From assembly GCA_027316975.1 (NCBI GenBank), contig DAHVFL010000037.1:1-16778 (forward strand): 16,778 bases of DNA, read 5' to 3'. Every line of letters starts with the position of its first letter. Position 1 is the stretch's first letter. This stretch comes from Chloroflexota bacterium (GTDB lineage Bacteria; Chloroflexota; Ktedonobacteria; Ktedonobacterales; Ktedonobacteraceae). Below are positions 7,734 through 14,826 of the stretch, in pieces. The position numbers and the translations under genes were made by a program. The notes under the pieces are model-generated. The model had not been told where the DNA came from. It ran no database searches and saw nothing but the letters and a program-made list of their open reading frames with translations.

Positions 7734-8690
7734 CTATGGATTCTTCTCCAAAAACGTATTCAGCTCGTCCATTTCCGTATCTGACAGGCGGAACTCGGCG
7801 GCGGGAAGCAGGTTCTCTATTTGCGTAGGGTTGCGCACGCCCACGATAGCCCCCGTTACAGCCGGTTGGCGCAACGTCCAGGCGATGGCTACAACCCCTG
7901 CCGGGAGATTATGTACAAACCCAATTTCGTTCAGTTTCTCAACCAGGGCCAGGTTGCGCGAAAGTTGCGGCTCCTGAAATCGCGAGTCGTGTTTGCGCCA
8001 GTCGTCGTCCGGTAGATTCGCGACGCGCTCGCGTGTCATCGACCCGCTGAGAAGCCCGGACGCCATCGGCGAATAGACGAGTACCCCGATACCGTGTTCC
8101 TGGCAGAAGGGCAGCAATTCCCGCTCCGCTTCCGGGCGAATCAACGAATAGGGTGGCTGCAATGAGTCGATAGGCGCGATCTTCATGGCGCGGCGCATCT
8201 GCTCGACACTAAAGTTCGACACGCCAATAGCGCGCACCTTGCCTTCTTCTTTTAACCGGGCCATCTCCGTCCAGCCCTCCTCGATATCCTGTTCAGGATT
8301 GGGCCAGTGCATCTGGTACAGGTCGATCACATCCACCTGCAAACGTTTCAGGCTAGCTTCAGCCTCGCGCCGGATCGAATCCGCCTTCAAACTGCCATAC
8401 AGATTGCCCTTATCATCCCAGAGCCGCGAGCACTTCGTAAAGATATAGGGATGGTAATCCCCCCCTTTAAGAGCCTGTCCTACGAGTTCTTCAGAATGGC
8501 CCAACCCATATACGGCAGCCGTATCTATCCAGTTGATACCCAGATTGAGCGCGCGTTTAATTGCCGCAATCGCCTCTTGATCGTCCTGCGGCCCCCAGCC
8601 CACAGCCCAATTATTGCCGCCAATGGCCCAACTGCCATAGCCAATCGGCGTAATCTTCATTTCCGTCCTGCCAAGTTGTCGCGTTTTCAT
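7734..8690 (-). CDS. Aldo/keto reductase
   Basis: An NAD(P)H-dependent oxidoreductase of 318 residues, full length for the family. The catalytic tetrad is intact: D56, Y61, K86 and H128, in the contexts NWIDTAAVYG, IFTKCS and LYQMHW. Later family motifs are also visible, such as IGVSNF after about residue 155 and LVYSPMASGLLSG for cofactor binding. Near the C terminus the segment VTGAIVGVRNPTQI contacts the cofactor phosphate in relatives. The natural substrate cannot be read from the sequence; it resembles YajO/Tas-like general reductases. AAAGGAC lies about 11 bases upstream of the start. It is convergent with the restriction gene and divergent from etfB, and no functional link to either is evident. 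Confidence 0.93.
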   Translation of the reverse strand: MKTRQLGRTEMKITPIGYGSWAIGGNNWAVGWGPQDDQEAIAAIKRALNLGINWIDTAAVYGLGHSEELVGQALKGGDYHPYIFTKCSRLWDDKGNLYGSLKADSIRREAEASLKRLQVDVIDLYQMHWPNPEQDIEEGWTEMARLKEEGKVRAIGVSNFSVEQMRRAMKIAPIDSLQPPYSLIRPEAERELLPFCQEHGIGVLVYSPMASGLLSGSMTRERVANLPDDDWRKHDSRFQEPQLSRNLALVEKLNEIGFVHNLPAGVVAIAWTLRQPAVTGAIVGVRNPTQIENLLPAAEFRLSDTEMDELNTFLEKNP

Positions 8691-8733
8691 AAGCGTGTGT
8701 CGTCCTTTCTAAAAGAGAATATTTTTCGTACAT

Positions 8734-8764
8734 AGTATACACGCATCACATGACATTCATGCAA
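8734..8764 (-). promoter_or_regulatory. Candidate promoter of the aldo/keto reductase
   Basis: On the minus strand TTGCAT (8759-8764) and TATACT (8734-8739) are separated by 19 bases, which is longer than optimal. The -10 matches 5 of 6 consensus bases. The transcript would start near 8727, about 36 bases before the start codon. Confidence 0.35.
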
Positions 8765-8774
8765 CATTCCCACA

Positions 8775-8820
8775 AAAGCCAGAGCGGGGGCAAGCCCTGG
8801 CTTTCTGGCGTGTTAGCCAG
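8775..8820. repeat. Tandem inverted repeats upstream of the etf promoter
   Basis: AAAGCCAG (8775-8782) pairs perfectly with CTGGCTTT (8797-8804). Directly after it CTGGC (8805-8809) pairs with GCCAG (8816-8820). The four 5-base cores can also pair in the other combination. The array ends 5 bases before the -35 of the etfB promoter. No T run follows on the plus strand; TTTT follows on the minus strand. It could be a regulator site, or a bidirectional transcription barrier between the divergent genes. Confidence 0.45.
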
Positions 8821-8825
8821 CAACG

Positions 8826-8855
8826 TTGACACTCTCTTTTCTTAACAGGTACAAT
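8826..8855 (+). promoter_or_regulatory. etf operon promoter (sigma-70 type)
   Basis: A perfect -35 TTGACA (8826-8831), an 18-base spacer, and TACAAT (8850-8855), 5 of 6 to consensus. Transcription would begin near 8862, giving a leader of about 65 bases before the etfB start. This is the strongest promoter by consensus in the window and suggests steady expression of the etf genes. Confidence 0.75.
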
Positions 8856-8926
8856 AAGATAGCCGAGAAATCTACGAGGGGCCGCCCTCTTTCTACATGT
8901 GCATAGATAAGTTGAGGCAATACACG

Positions 8927-9712
8927 ATGAAAATCTACGTCTGTATCAAACAAATCCCGGACCCCAACACCGTTGTAAGCAAGCTCGACCCGTCAACCCG
9001 GCGGCTCGTGCGCAGCGGCGTTTCGCTGGTTCTCGATCCTGGCGACGAGAGCACTATTTCTGCCGCGATCAAATTGCGCGACACCATCGGCAACAGCGAA
9101 CTTATCGCTGTAAGCATGGGACCCACCAGCGCGCAAGAGGCCATGCGCCGCGCCCTGGCGATGGGCGTAGACAGCGCCATCCTGGTGACAGACCCCGCGC
9201 TGGCCGGTTCCGATGCGCTCAGCACCGCGCGCGTCCTGGCCGCCGTCCTGAAAAAAGAAAACGCCGGCATGATCTTCTGCTCCACCGAGAGCACCGATGG
9301 CTACACCGGCATGGTTCCCGGCGGTATCGCGGAATTTCTGGGTATCCCGCAGCTCACCTTCGCCCGCGAAATCAACGTGGAGGGCCAGCGAGCCGTCATC
9401 AAGCAGGTCACACAAACAGGATACCGCACCGTCGAAAGCTCTCTGCCAGCCGTTATTACCATCGCCAGTGGCTCCTTCGAGGCTATTTATCCGACCATGA
9501 AGGGCATCATGAGCGCCAGGAAAAAGCCCTTCACCCAGTTGACCCTGAGCGACCTTGGCATCGAGGCCGCGCAGGTTGGCGAGGCGGGCGCGCGCGAACA
9601 GGTCATGACCATTGGCAAGGTCGAAGCCCGCGCCGCCGGACAGGTCATGAAGGACGATGGCAACGCCGCTTCAACCATCGCCGACTTTTTACAGCGCTAC
9701 CAGTTGCTCTAG
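8927..9712 (+). CDS. etfB: Electron transfer flavoprotein beta subunit
   Basis: The 261-residue beta subunit of ETF, the soluble carrier that takes electrons from acyl-CoA dehydrogenases and hands them to a membrane oxidoreductase. The N terminus MKIYVCIKQIPDPN is typical. SLPAVITIASGSFEAIYPT, GIMSARKKP and the C-terminal ADFLQRY helix match the family end to end. The start at 8927 is chosen over the in-frame ATG at 8897 because GAGG lies 9 bases upstream of it and the protein then begins as its relatives do. It is the first gene of the operon; etfA follows after 23 bases. Whether this ETF also bifurcates electrons with NADH cannot be settled by eye, but the membrane partner EtfD downstream argues for the plain respiratory type. 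Confidence 0.95.
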   Translation: MKIYVCIKQIPDPNTVVSKLDPSTRRLVRSGVSLVLDPGDESTISAAIKLRDTIGNSELIAVSMGPTSAQEAMRRALAMGVDSAILVTDPALAGSDALSTARVLAAVLKKENAGMIFCSTESTDGYTGMVPGGIAEFLGIPQLTFAREINVEGQRAVIKQVTQTGYRTVESSLPAVITIASGSFEAIYPTMKGIMSARKKPFTQLTLSDLGIEAAQVGEAGAREQVMTIGKVEARAAGQVMKDDGNAASTIADFLQRYQLL

Positions 9713-9735
9713 TACATCAGGAGGAGACATCTATC

Positions 9736-10704
9736 ATGGCAAAAACAATCTGGGTACTGGTCGAGATAGAAAATGGCCGACCCGCCCGTTCTTCCCTCGA
9801 AGTGCTGGGCAAGGCTGCATCGCTGGGCCACGCCGAGGCTATTGTGCTCGGCTCACACGCTGACGAAGCAGCTTCCGGCATCGGCGAATATGGCGCGGAA
9901 AAGGTGTACGTCCATAGCGATCCCGCCTACGACACCTACCTGACCCTGCCAGCCGTAGACACGTTGAGCGACCTGCTCAAACAACATCAGCCCGACCTGC
10001 TCATGCTCGCCACGACCTACGACCTGCGCGACATCGCCGCCCGTCTGAACGCCCGCAACAACATGGGCCTCATAACAGACGCCACCGACTTGCAATTCGA
10101 GGGCGACACGCTCAACGTAACCGTCCCCTGGGGCGGCGAAACCCTCGTCACCGCCACCCTGCCAGAGCAAGGCGCCGGCATCGTGCTGACGCGCCCCAAA
10201 GCCTTCGGCCTGGAACACTTCGAAGGCAGAACCGCCGAAGTCGAAACGCTCAACATCTCGCTACAGGCCAGTTCGCAGGTGATGAAGGTACTCGAGCGCG
10301 TTGAAGTCGAGAGCGAAGGGCCTTCCCTGGAGGATGCCAGCGTCATCGTAAGCGGCGGGCGCGGCCTTGGCAAAGCCGAAAACTACCGCCTTGTAGAAGA
10401 ACTGGCGACTGCCCTGGGCGGCGCGCCAGGCGCGACACGCGCCATCGTCGACGCGGGCTGGCTACCCTACAGCCACCAGATCGGGCAAACCGGCAAGACC
10501 GTCAAGCCAACGCTTTATGTAGCTATCGGCATCAGCGGCGCCATCCAGCATCTCGCCGGCATGAAAGGCTCCAGGTACATCGTCGCCATCAACAAAGATG
10601 AGCACGCGCCCATCTTCTCCGTGGCCGACCTCGGCATCGTCGGCGACGCGCTCACCATCCTTCCACAACTCACCCAGGAAGTGAAGAAGCGCAAAGCACA
10701 GTAG
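9736..10704 (+). CDS. etfA: Electron transfer flavoprotein alpha subunit
   Basis: The 322-residue alpha subunit, partner of EtfB, carrying the redox-active FAD. The FAD domain fills the C-terminal half: SGGRG at 206-210, HQIGQTGKTV at 247-256, GISGAIQH at 265-272, and the AINKDEHAPIF segment at 284-294 with N286 and D288. The N-terminal domain resembles EtfB's fold. An excellent ribosome binding site (GGAGGAG) lies about 8 bases upstream. No terminator hairpin follows the stop, so transcripts can continue into the toxin-antitoxin genes and the membrane dehydrogenase. Confidence 0.96.
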   Translation: MAKTIWVLVEIENGRPARSSLEVLGKAASLGHAEAIVLGSHADEAASGIGEYGAEKVYVHSDPAYDTYLTLPAVDTLSDLLKQHQPDLLMLATTYDLRDIAARLNARNNMGLITDATDLQFEGDTLNVTVPWGGETLVTATLPEQGAGIVLTRPKAFGLEHFEGRTAEVETLNISLQASSQVMKVLERVEVESEGPSLEDASVIVSGGRGLGKAENYRLVEELATALGGAPGATRAIVDAGWLPYSHQIGQTGKTVKPTLYVAIGISGAIQHLAGMKGSRYIVAINKDEHAPIFSVADLGIVGDALTILPQLTQEVKKRKAQ

Positions 10705-10724
10705 TTTCTCGCCAGTGCGGTTGG

Positions 10725-10733
10725 TGTTATAAT
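10725..10733 (+). promoter_or_regulatory. Extended -10 promoter of the toxin-antitoxin genes
   Basis: TGT followed by a perfect TATAAT (10728-10733). No clear -35 is present. Transcription would start near 10740, at the edge of the palindrome at 10742-10756. It lies in the 67-base gap after etfA and gives the toxin-antitoxin pair its own start inside the etf operon. Confidence 0.6.
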
Positions 10734-10741
10734 TGAAAGAT

Positions 10742-10756
10742 GAAGATTTAAACTTC
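10742..10756. promoter_or_regulatory. Candidate autoregulatory operator
   Basis: GAAGATTTAAACTTC is an imperfect palindrome: 12 of 14 off-centre positions are symmetric. It sits at the predicted transcription start and ahead of the AGGAGG ribosome binding site. Antitoxins of VapB-type modules bind such sites at their own promoter. The position fits; binding is inferred. Confidence 0.45.
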
Positions 10757-10771
10757 TAAGAGGAGGTAAGC

Positions 10772-11032
10772 ATGGCGACACCGATTGAAGAGATCAACAA
10801 ACTTTTTGAACAACTCTCGCCAGACCGCCAACGGCGTCTGCTGGAATTTGCTCAAGAACTCGCCCAGACACAGGGAGCTATCTTATCTCTACCAAAAACA
10901 CCTCTGCCGCCTGGCACATCTGGACGCGCGCTGCTTACCGCGTTGCAAAAGAGCAAATTGTCACCAGAGGATGTTGATGCAATGGAACGGGCATTAGAGG
11001 ACTGTGAAAGGATCGAGCCAGATGAGTACTAG
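10772..11032 (+). CDS. VapB-like antitoxin
   Basis: An 86-residue protein that should neutralise the PIN-domain toxin encoded directly downstream. It has an N-terminal helical segment (EEINKLFEQLSPDRQRRLLEFAQEL, residues about 6-30) like the start of DUF2281-type antitoxins, and an acidic, disordered C-terminal part (about 65-86) of the kind that wraps the toxin's active site. No clear ribbon-helix-helix or AbrB DNA-binding fold is evident, so the mode of autoregulation is uncertain. AGGAGG lies 5 bases upstream of the start. Its last 11 bases overlap the toxin gene, the usual arrangement that couples their translation. Confidence 0.75.
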   Translation: MATPIEEINKLFEQLSPDRQRRLLEFAQELAQTQGAILSLPKTPLPPGTSGRALLTALQKSKLSPEDVDAMERALEDCERIEPDEY

Positions 11033-11411
11033 CTATTTGCTGGACTCGAGCGTGCTGATCTTCTCACTTCACCATGATACCAAAATCTTGCAAAAACTGT
11101 CTGAAGCAGCATCTCTCCATGTGTCCAGTATTGCACTGGGTGAGCTCTATTATGGAGCGGAACATTCCAGTAATGCAGAAATTGGACGTAACGAAGTTGA
11201 CTCCTTGATACAAACATTATCTGTTCTAAAGGCCGATTACATCACCGCTAAAATTTATGGCTATATCAAGCACGAGCAGCGCATGAAGGGTCAGATGCTT
11301 CCTGATAACGATCTATGGATCGCTGCAACGGCAATCCAGTATGGGCTTACACTGGCAGCACGCGATCATCACTTTACCTGGATTGCTGATCTTTTACTTG
11401 AACAATGGTAA
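11022..11411 (+). CDS. VapC-like PIN-domain toxin (ribonuclease)
   Basis: A 129-residue PIN-domain endoribonuclease, the toxin half of a type II module; relatives cut tRNA or rRNA with Mg2+. The four acidic active-site residues are present: D8 in YLLDSS, E41 in GELYYG, D97 in PDNDLWIAATA, and D115 in AARDHHF. The length is typical and the chain appears functional. The start at 11022 follows AAAGG by 10 bases and overlaps the antitoxin gene. An alternative in-frame GTG at 11004 adds six residues and lacks support. The etfD-like gene starts 26 bases after its stop, with no terminator between, so the toxin and that gene are probably on one transcript. Confidence 0.9.
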   Translation: MSTSYLLDSSVLIFSLHHDTKILQKLSEAASLHVSSIALGELYYGAEHSSNAEIGRNEVDSLIQTLSVLKADYITAKIYGYIKHEQRMKGQMLPDNDLWIAATAIQYGLTLAARDHHFTWIADLLLEQW

Positions 11412-11437
11412 TGTATTTAGTTGCGGAGGTTCATACT

Positions 11438-13573
11438 ATGACTCCCCCATCACCTACCGGAAACTGGATCGGTAGTATCTTATTCATACTCCTGGCCGGA
11501 GCAGGCGTAATCCTCTTCGGCGTGCGAGCGGTCGAGTTGATTACCTTGCTGGTAAAAGCGCGGCGCACAGATCGCACCGACCATCTCGAGGAGCGTATAG
11601 GCGCGTTCTTCCGGGTCGTGCTTGGTCAGAGCGGTGTGCTGCGCGACCCTATCCCTGGCATCGCGCACTTCTTTACCTTCTGGGGCTTCATCGTCATCCA
11701 GTTTGGACTGCTCAATCTGATGCTGCGAGCCTTTGGCGCAACGCTGCCCCTGATTGGCGATAGCCAGGTGTTCGCGGGTGTGCTGGATGCCTTCATTATT
11801 TTTGTCGCCGTCGCCCTGGTCGTCTTCGCCATCCGGCGCGGCATTGTACGTCCCAAACAACTCAGCAGCTCATTGCATGGGCCACTGGATGGCTTTATCA
11901 TCCTGATCGGTATTATGCTGATTTTGATCACGCTCGCGCTCGTCGAAATTTTCGACTACGCCGCGAGCGGCGGCACATCCTGGTCGCTGTTCGGATCATG
12001 GTTCGGTCCCGCGCTTAGTGGGGCAGGAACCACAACCAACCTTATGCTGTTCCGCGTCTTCTGGTGGATACACATCACCATCTTTTTCGCTTTCCTGGTC
12101 TATATTCCGCGCTCAAAGCACCTGCACCTGATGGCAACGCCCTTCAACGTCTTCTTCCGCAACTACGGCCCGAAGGGCGCGCTGCCCCTCATGGAAAACA
12201 TCGAGGAGCGCGAGGACTACGGCGTCTCTAAACCCGAACAATTCACCTGGAAACAACTGCTCGACGGTTATGCCTGCACCGAGTGCGGGCGCTGCAACAC
12301 CGTTTGTCCCGCCTCCAACACCGGCAAGCCGCTCTTTCCCAAAGAGATTATCCTGGGCGTCAAAGAAGCGCTGTTCGTGCAGAGCGATGAAATTCTCGGC
12401 GAGCATACCCTGTGGAGCACACTGGGCATCGCGGGCGTGAAAGCTGACAAAACACCCGGTGAGCAAGCCGCGCATTCCGAGCCCATGGTGGGCGGCATCA
12501 TCACCACCGACGCGCTGTGGTCATGCACCAGTTGCCGCGCCTGCATGGAGATCTGCCCCGTGTCCATCGAGCATGTCCCCACCATCATTGATATGCGCCG
12601 CCACCTGGTGATGGAAGAGAGCGACTTTCCTCAGGAAGTGACCTCGCTGTTCAACAACATCGAGCGCAACGCCAATCCCTGGGAGATCAGCAACGATAAG
12701 CGCGCCGAATGGGCGGCAGGTCTGGATATCCCCCTCATGGGCGAAAATCCCGCAGCCGATGTGCTCTACTGGGTGGGCTGCATGGGGTCATTCGACGAAC
12801 GCAACAAGAAAGTCGCTACCTCCGTCGCCAAAATTCTCAAAGCCGCCCATGTCAATTTCGCCATCCTCGGCCCCGAAGAGTCCTGCACCGGCGACCCGGC
12901 GCGGCGCATCGGCAACGAATACCTCTACCAGGTGATGGCGCAGCAGAATATCGAAGTGCTCAACGGCTATGGCCTGAACGTCAACCACAATCAGAACGGC
13001 CACAACGGACACGCTGCGAGCAACGGCGCAGCGCCCGGACACCGCACCATCATCACAGCCTGCCCGCACTGCTTCAACACCATCAAGAACGAGTACCCGC
13101 AACTCGGCGGCAACTACGACGTTGTTCACCACACCGCCTTCATTGATACACTCCTGGCGGAAGCAAAGATCAGCCTGCCCGAAGGCTTCGACGAGCGCAA
13201 GCTGACCTACCACGACCCCTGCTACATCGGTCGCTACAACGACATCTACGACGAGCCGCGCCGCGTGCTGACCGTGCTGAACAGCAACGGCATCACCGAG
13301 ATGCGCCGCAACCGCAACAAGAGCTTCTGCTGTGGCGGCGGCGGCGGCCGCGCCTGGATGGAAGAGAAAATCGGCAAGCGCGTCAACCAGACCCGCGTCA
13401 ACGAGGCCCTGGAGACCGGCGCGGAAGTGCTGGCCGCCGCCTGCCCCTTCTGCATCACCATGTTCGACGACGGCGTCAAAGGCGTCGAAGCCGGGGAAAA
13501 GCTGCGCATCGAGGATATCTCCGAAATCGTGGCACGAGCCATCGAGGTACAGGCAGAAGTTGAGACACGGTAA
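11438..13573 (+). CDS. etfD: Membrane ETF:menaquinone oxidoreductase, Fe-S and CCG-domain protein
   Basis: A 711-residue membrane dehydrogenase that should take electrons from reduced EtfBA and reduce menaquinone. The N-terminal part (1-225) has five or six NarI-like membrane helices with conserved histidines (H77, H212, H228, H230), likely heme b ligands. Two 4Fe-4S motifs follow, C280-C283-C286-C290 and C363-C366-C369-C373. Two HdrB/GlpC-type cysteine-rich domains come next, with C448, C483-T-G, C542-C545 in the first and C595, C631-C632-G, C669-C672 in the second. The first CCG motif reads CTG, so one cysteine is replaced. A low-complexity Asn/Gly/His linker (about residues 518-535) splits the first domain. 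Start chosen at 11438: GGAGGT is 7 bases upstream. The family is that of mycobacterial EtfD (Rv0338c), essential with EtfBA for fatty-acid oxidation, as I recall. Confidence 0.88.
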   Translation: MTPPSPTGNWIGSILFILLAGAGVILFGVRAVELITLLVKARRTDRTDHLEERIGAFFRVVLGQSGVLRDPIPGIAHFFTFWGFIVIQFGLLNLMLRAFGATLPLIGDSQVFAGVLDAFIIFVAVALVVFAIRRGIVRPKQLSSSLHGPLDGFIILIGIMLILITLALVEIFDYAASGGTSWSLFGSWFGPALSGAGTTTNLMLFRVFWWIHITIFFAFLVYIPRSKHLHLMATPFNVFFRNYGPKGALPLMENIEEREDYGVSKPEQFTWKQLLDGYACTECGRCNTVCPASNTGKPLFPKEIILGVKEALFVQSDEILGEHTLWSTLGIAGVKADKTPGEQAAHSEPMVGGIITTDALWSCTSCRACMEICPVSIEHVPTIIDMRRHLVMEESDFPQEVTSLFNNIERNANPWEISNDKRAEWAAGLDIPLMGENPAADVLYWVGCMGSFDERNKKVATSVAKILKAAHVNFAILGPEESCTGDPARRIGNEYLYQVMAQQNIEVLNGYGLNVNHNQNGHNGHAASNGAAPGHRTIITACPHCFNTIKNEYPQLGGNYDVVHHTAFIDTLLAEAKISLPEGFDERKLTYHDPCYIGRYNDIYDEPRRVLTVLNSNGITEMRRNRNKSFCCGGGGGRAWMEEKIGKRVNQTRVNEALETGAEVLAAACPFCITMFDDGVKGVEAGEKLRIEDISEIVARAIEVQAEVETR

Positions 13574-13608
13574 TTAATAACCGGCTCACTACAGTTGCGC
13601 AATCACGG

Positions 13609-13692
13609 TCACTTCCCCAGGCCACGATGGCGTGGACGGAACTGATTGGGGCGAGGTCTGGTCGTCACCGCAGCAGGCGTCGTGGTAATCAT
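13609..13692 (-). CDS. Possible 27-residue basic peptide
   Basis: A short open frame, MITTTPAAVTTRPRPNQF followed by a basic tail rich in arginine and histidine. GGAG stands 10 bases upstream, directly after the stop of the exchanger gene, so it could be translated from the same mRNA. No homology is recognised. The gap it lies in (13574-13706) holds no convincing terminator for either flanking gene. It may equally be chance. Confidence 0.2.
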   Translation of the reverse strand: MITTTPAAVTTRPRPNQFRPRHRGLGK

Positions 13693-13706
13693 CTTTTGCT
13701 TGCTCC

Positions 13707-14645
13707 CTAGTGGAAAACCACATGCAACAGCACGTAGACGACGTAAGAGAACACAAGCACCCCTCCTGCCACTCGCCCGACGTACCCGCGCCAGAGAAAC
13801 GCCGTCGCGATCCACGTGACCAGCACGAGCACCGGCCAATCCAGTCGTAGGACAAGGGAATCGACGCGAACGGGCGTGAGCAAGGCAATGAGGCCCAGGT
13901 TAAATAGAACAAAGTAGAGCAGTGTCCCAATGAGATTGCCGGCACTCACATCATGTCGTCCGCGCCTGGAGGGAACCGCCTGGCGAGCGACTTCCTCTAG
14001 CTCGATAGCGGCTGGCGTCACAATCATCCCCATGAAGAGCGCTGGCACACCCAGGGCCGCAATCAGTTGTTGCGCGCCAGTTGCGATCATCACGCCGCCA
14101 ATGCCAATCACGACCAGCCCGAATACGGTTAATGCCACTGCTTTCCAAAGGGGACGTTGCTTTTCCTGGCTTTCGGCGACTTCCTTTGAAAGGAGAAACT
14201 GTTGATGACGCGAGGCTCGAACCAGGTAGATCATTGCGCCTGCAAAGGCCAACAGCAGGATCACACCTGTCCACCGTGGCGTCACAGGGCCAAGCAAGGC
14301 GAGTCCTGCCAGCAGGGGACTGAGTGCAAAGAGGGCCAGCACTCCACGCGGAAGCCGGACCTGGAGTGGGAAGAGAAGCGCAGCCAGACCAAGTGCCATA
14401 CACACCAGAAAGATCGCTCCCCCAAAGACCGTTCCCAGAGAAACTTCCGCTGCCCCCCGTCCGCCAGCCACCAGCCCAACGGCGATATTCTCGGCCTCTA
14501 AACCGGAAAGGACAGCTCCGACGGCGAAGGCGGAGAAACGCACGATCTGAGCCAGGCTCACCAGCCCTTCCAGGAGCCGTTCCGTCGCAAAGACGGCCAG
14601 AAGTGCTCCACCAACAAAAAGTACGAACGCAACAAACAGAGTCAT
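13707..14645 (-). CDS. Sodium/calcium exchanger family membrane protein (CaCA)
   Basis: A 312-residue integral membrane protein with about ten hydrophobic helices in two halves joined by a charged loop (about 145-168), as in bacterial exchangers of the CaCA family. The two alpha repeats are recognisable but divergent. Repeat 1 reads AVLSGLEAENIAVGL (42-57, with E50 and E52) and repeat 2 reads VTPAAIELEEVARQAVP (209-225, with E215, E217, E218). A following SAGNLIGTLLYFVLFNLG (234-251) matches the GNxxGSxxFN-type helix of the family. The acidic ion-binding positions are kept, though surrounding residues differ from the usual GTS-PE pattern, so the transported cation is open. GGTGG lies about 8-12 bases upstream of the start. 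Confidence 0.82.
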   Translation of the reverse strand: MTLFVAFVLFVGGALLAVFATERLLEGLVSLAQIVRFSAFAVGAVLSGLEAENIAVGLVAGGRGAAEVSLGTVFGGAIFLVCMALGLAALLFPLQVRLPRGVLALFALSPLLAGLALLGPVTPRWTGVILLLAFAGAMIYLVRASRHQQFLLSKEVAESQEKQRPLWKAVALTVFGLVVIGIGGVMIATGAQQLIAALGVPALFMGMIVTPAAIELEEVARQAVPSRRGRHDVSAGNLIGTLLYFVLFNLGLIALLTPVRVDSLVLRLDWPVLVLVTWIATAFLWRGYVGRVAGGVLVFSYVVYVLLHVVFH

Positions 14646-14721
14646 CTCATGTCCACCCGAGGTATGGTTCTATGGTTCGACAAACAGGACACGCGCGCGT
14701 CCTGGCTTTACAAGTAATATG

Positions 14722-14751
14722 ATTACAATGGGTTCCTGCGCAATACGTGAA
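14722..14751 (-). promoter_or_regulatory. Candidate promoter of the exchanger gene
   Basis: On the minus strand TTCACG (14746-14751), an 18-base spacer and TGTAAT (14722-14727). Matches are 4 of 6 and 5 of 6. It lies between the upstream terminator (14773-14812) and the gene start at 14645, a sensible position for an independent promoter. Confidence 0.35.
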
Positions 14752-14772
14752 CGAATACGACATTATCGTGAC

Positions 14773-14812
14773 AAAAAAGTTGGAGGCGGCATAGGTGCAT
14801 GCCACCTCCAAC
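14773..14812 (-). terminator. Intrinsic terminator of the AOC-barrel-like gene
   Basis: On the minus strand a 14-bp stem (arms GTTGGAGGTGGCAT and ATGCCGCCTCCAAC, one G-U pair, 6-base loop) is followed at once by six T residues. It begins 14 bases after the stop codon at 14827. It should end that transcript before the exchanger gene. Confidence 0.9.
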
Positions 14813-14826
14813 AATTATTGGATACT

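Noticed and set aside
8775..8804. Intrinsic terminator at the 8-bp hairpin
   Set aside because: No gene on the plus strand ends here and no T run follows on that strand; on the minus strand no gene precedes it.
13622..13635. Terminator between the convergent etfD and exchanger genes (CCACG, ATGG, CGTGG)
   Set aside because: Only a 5-bp stem and no T run on either side.
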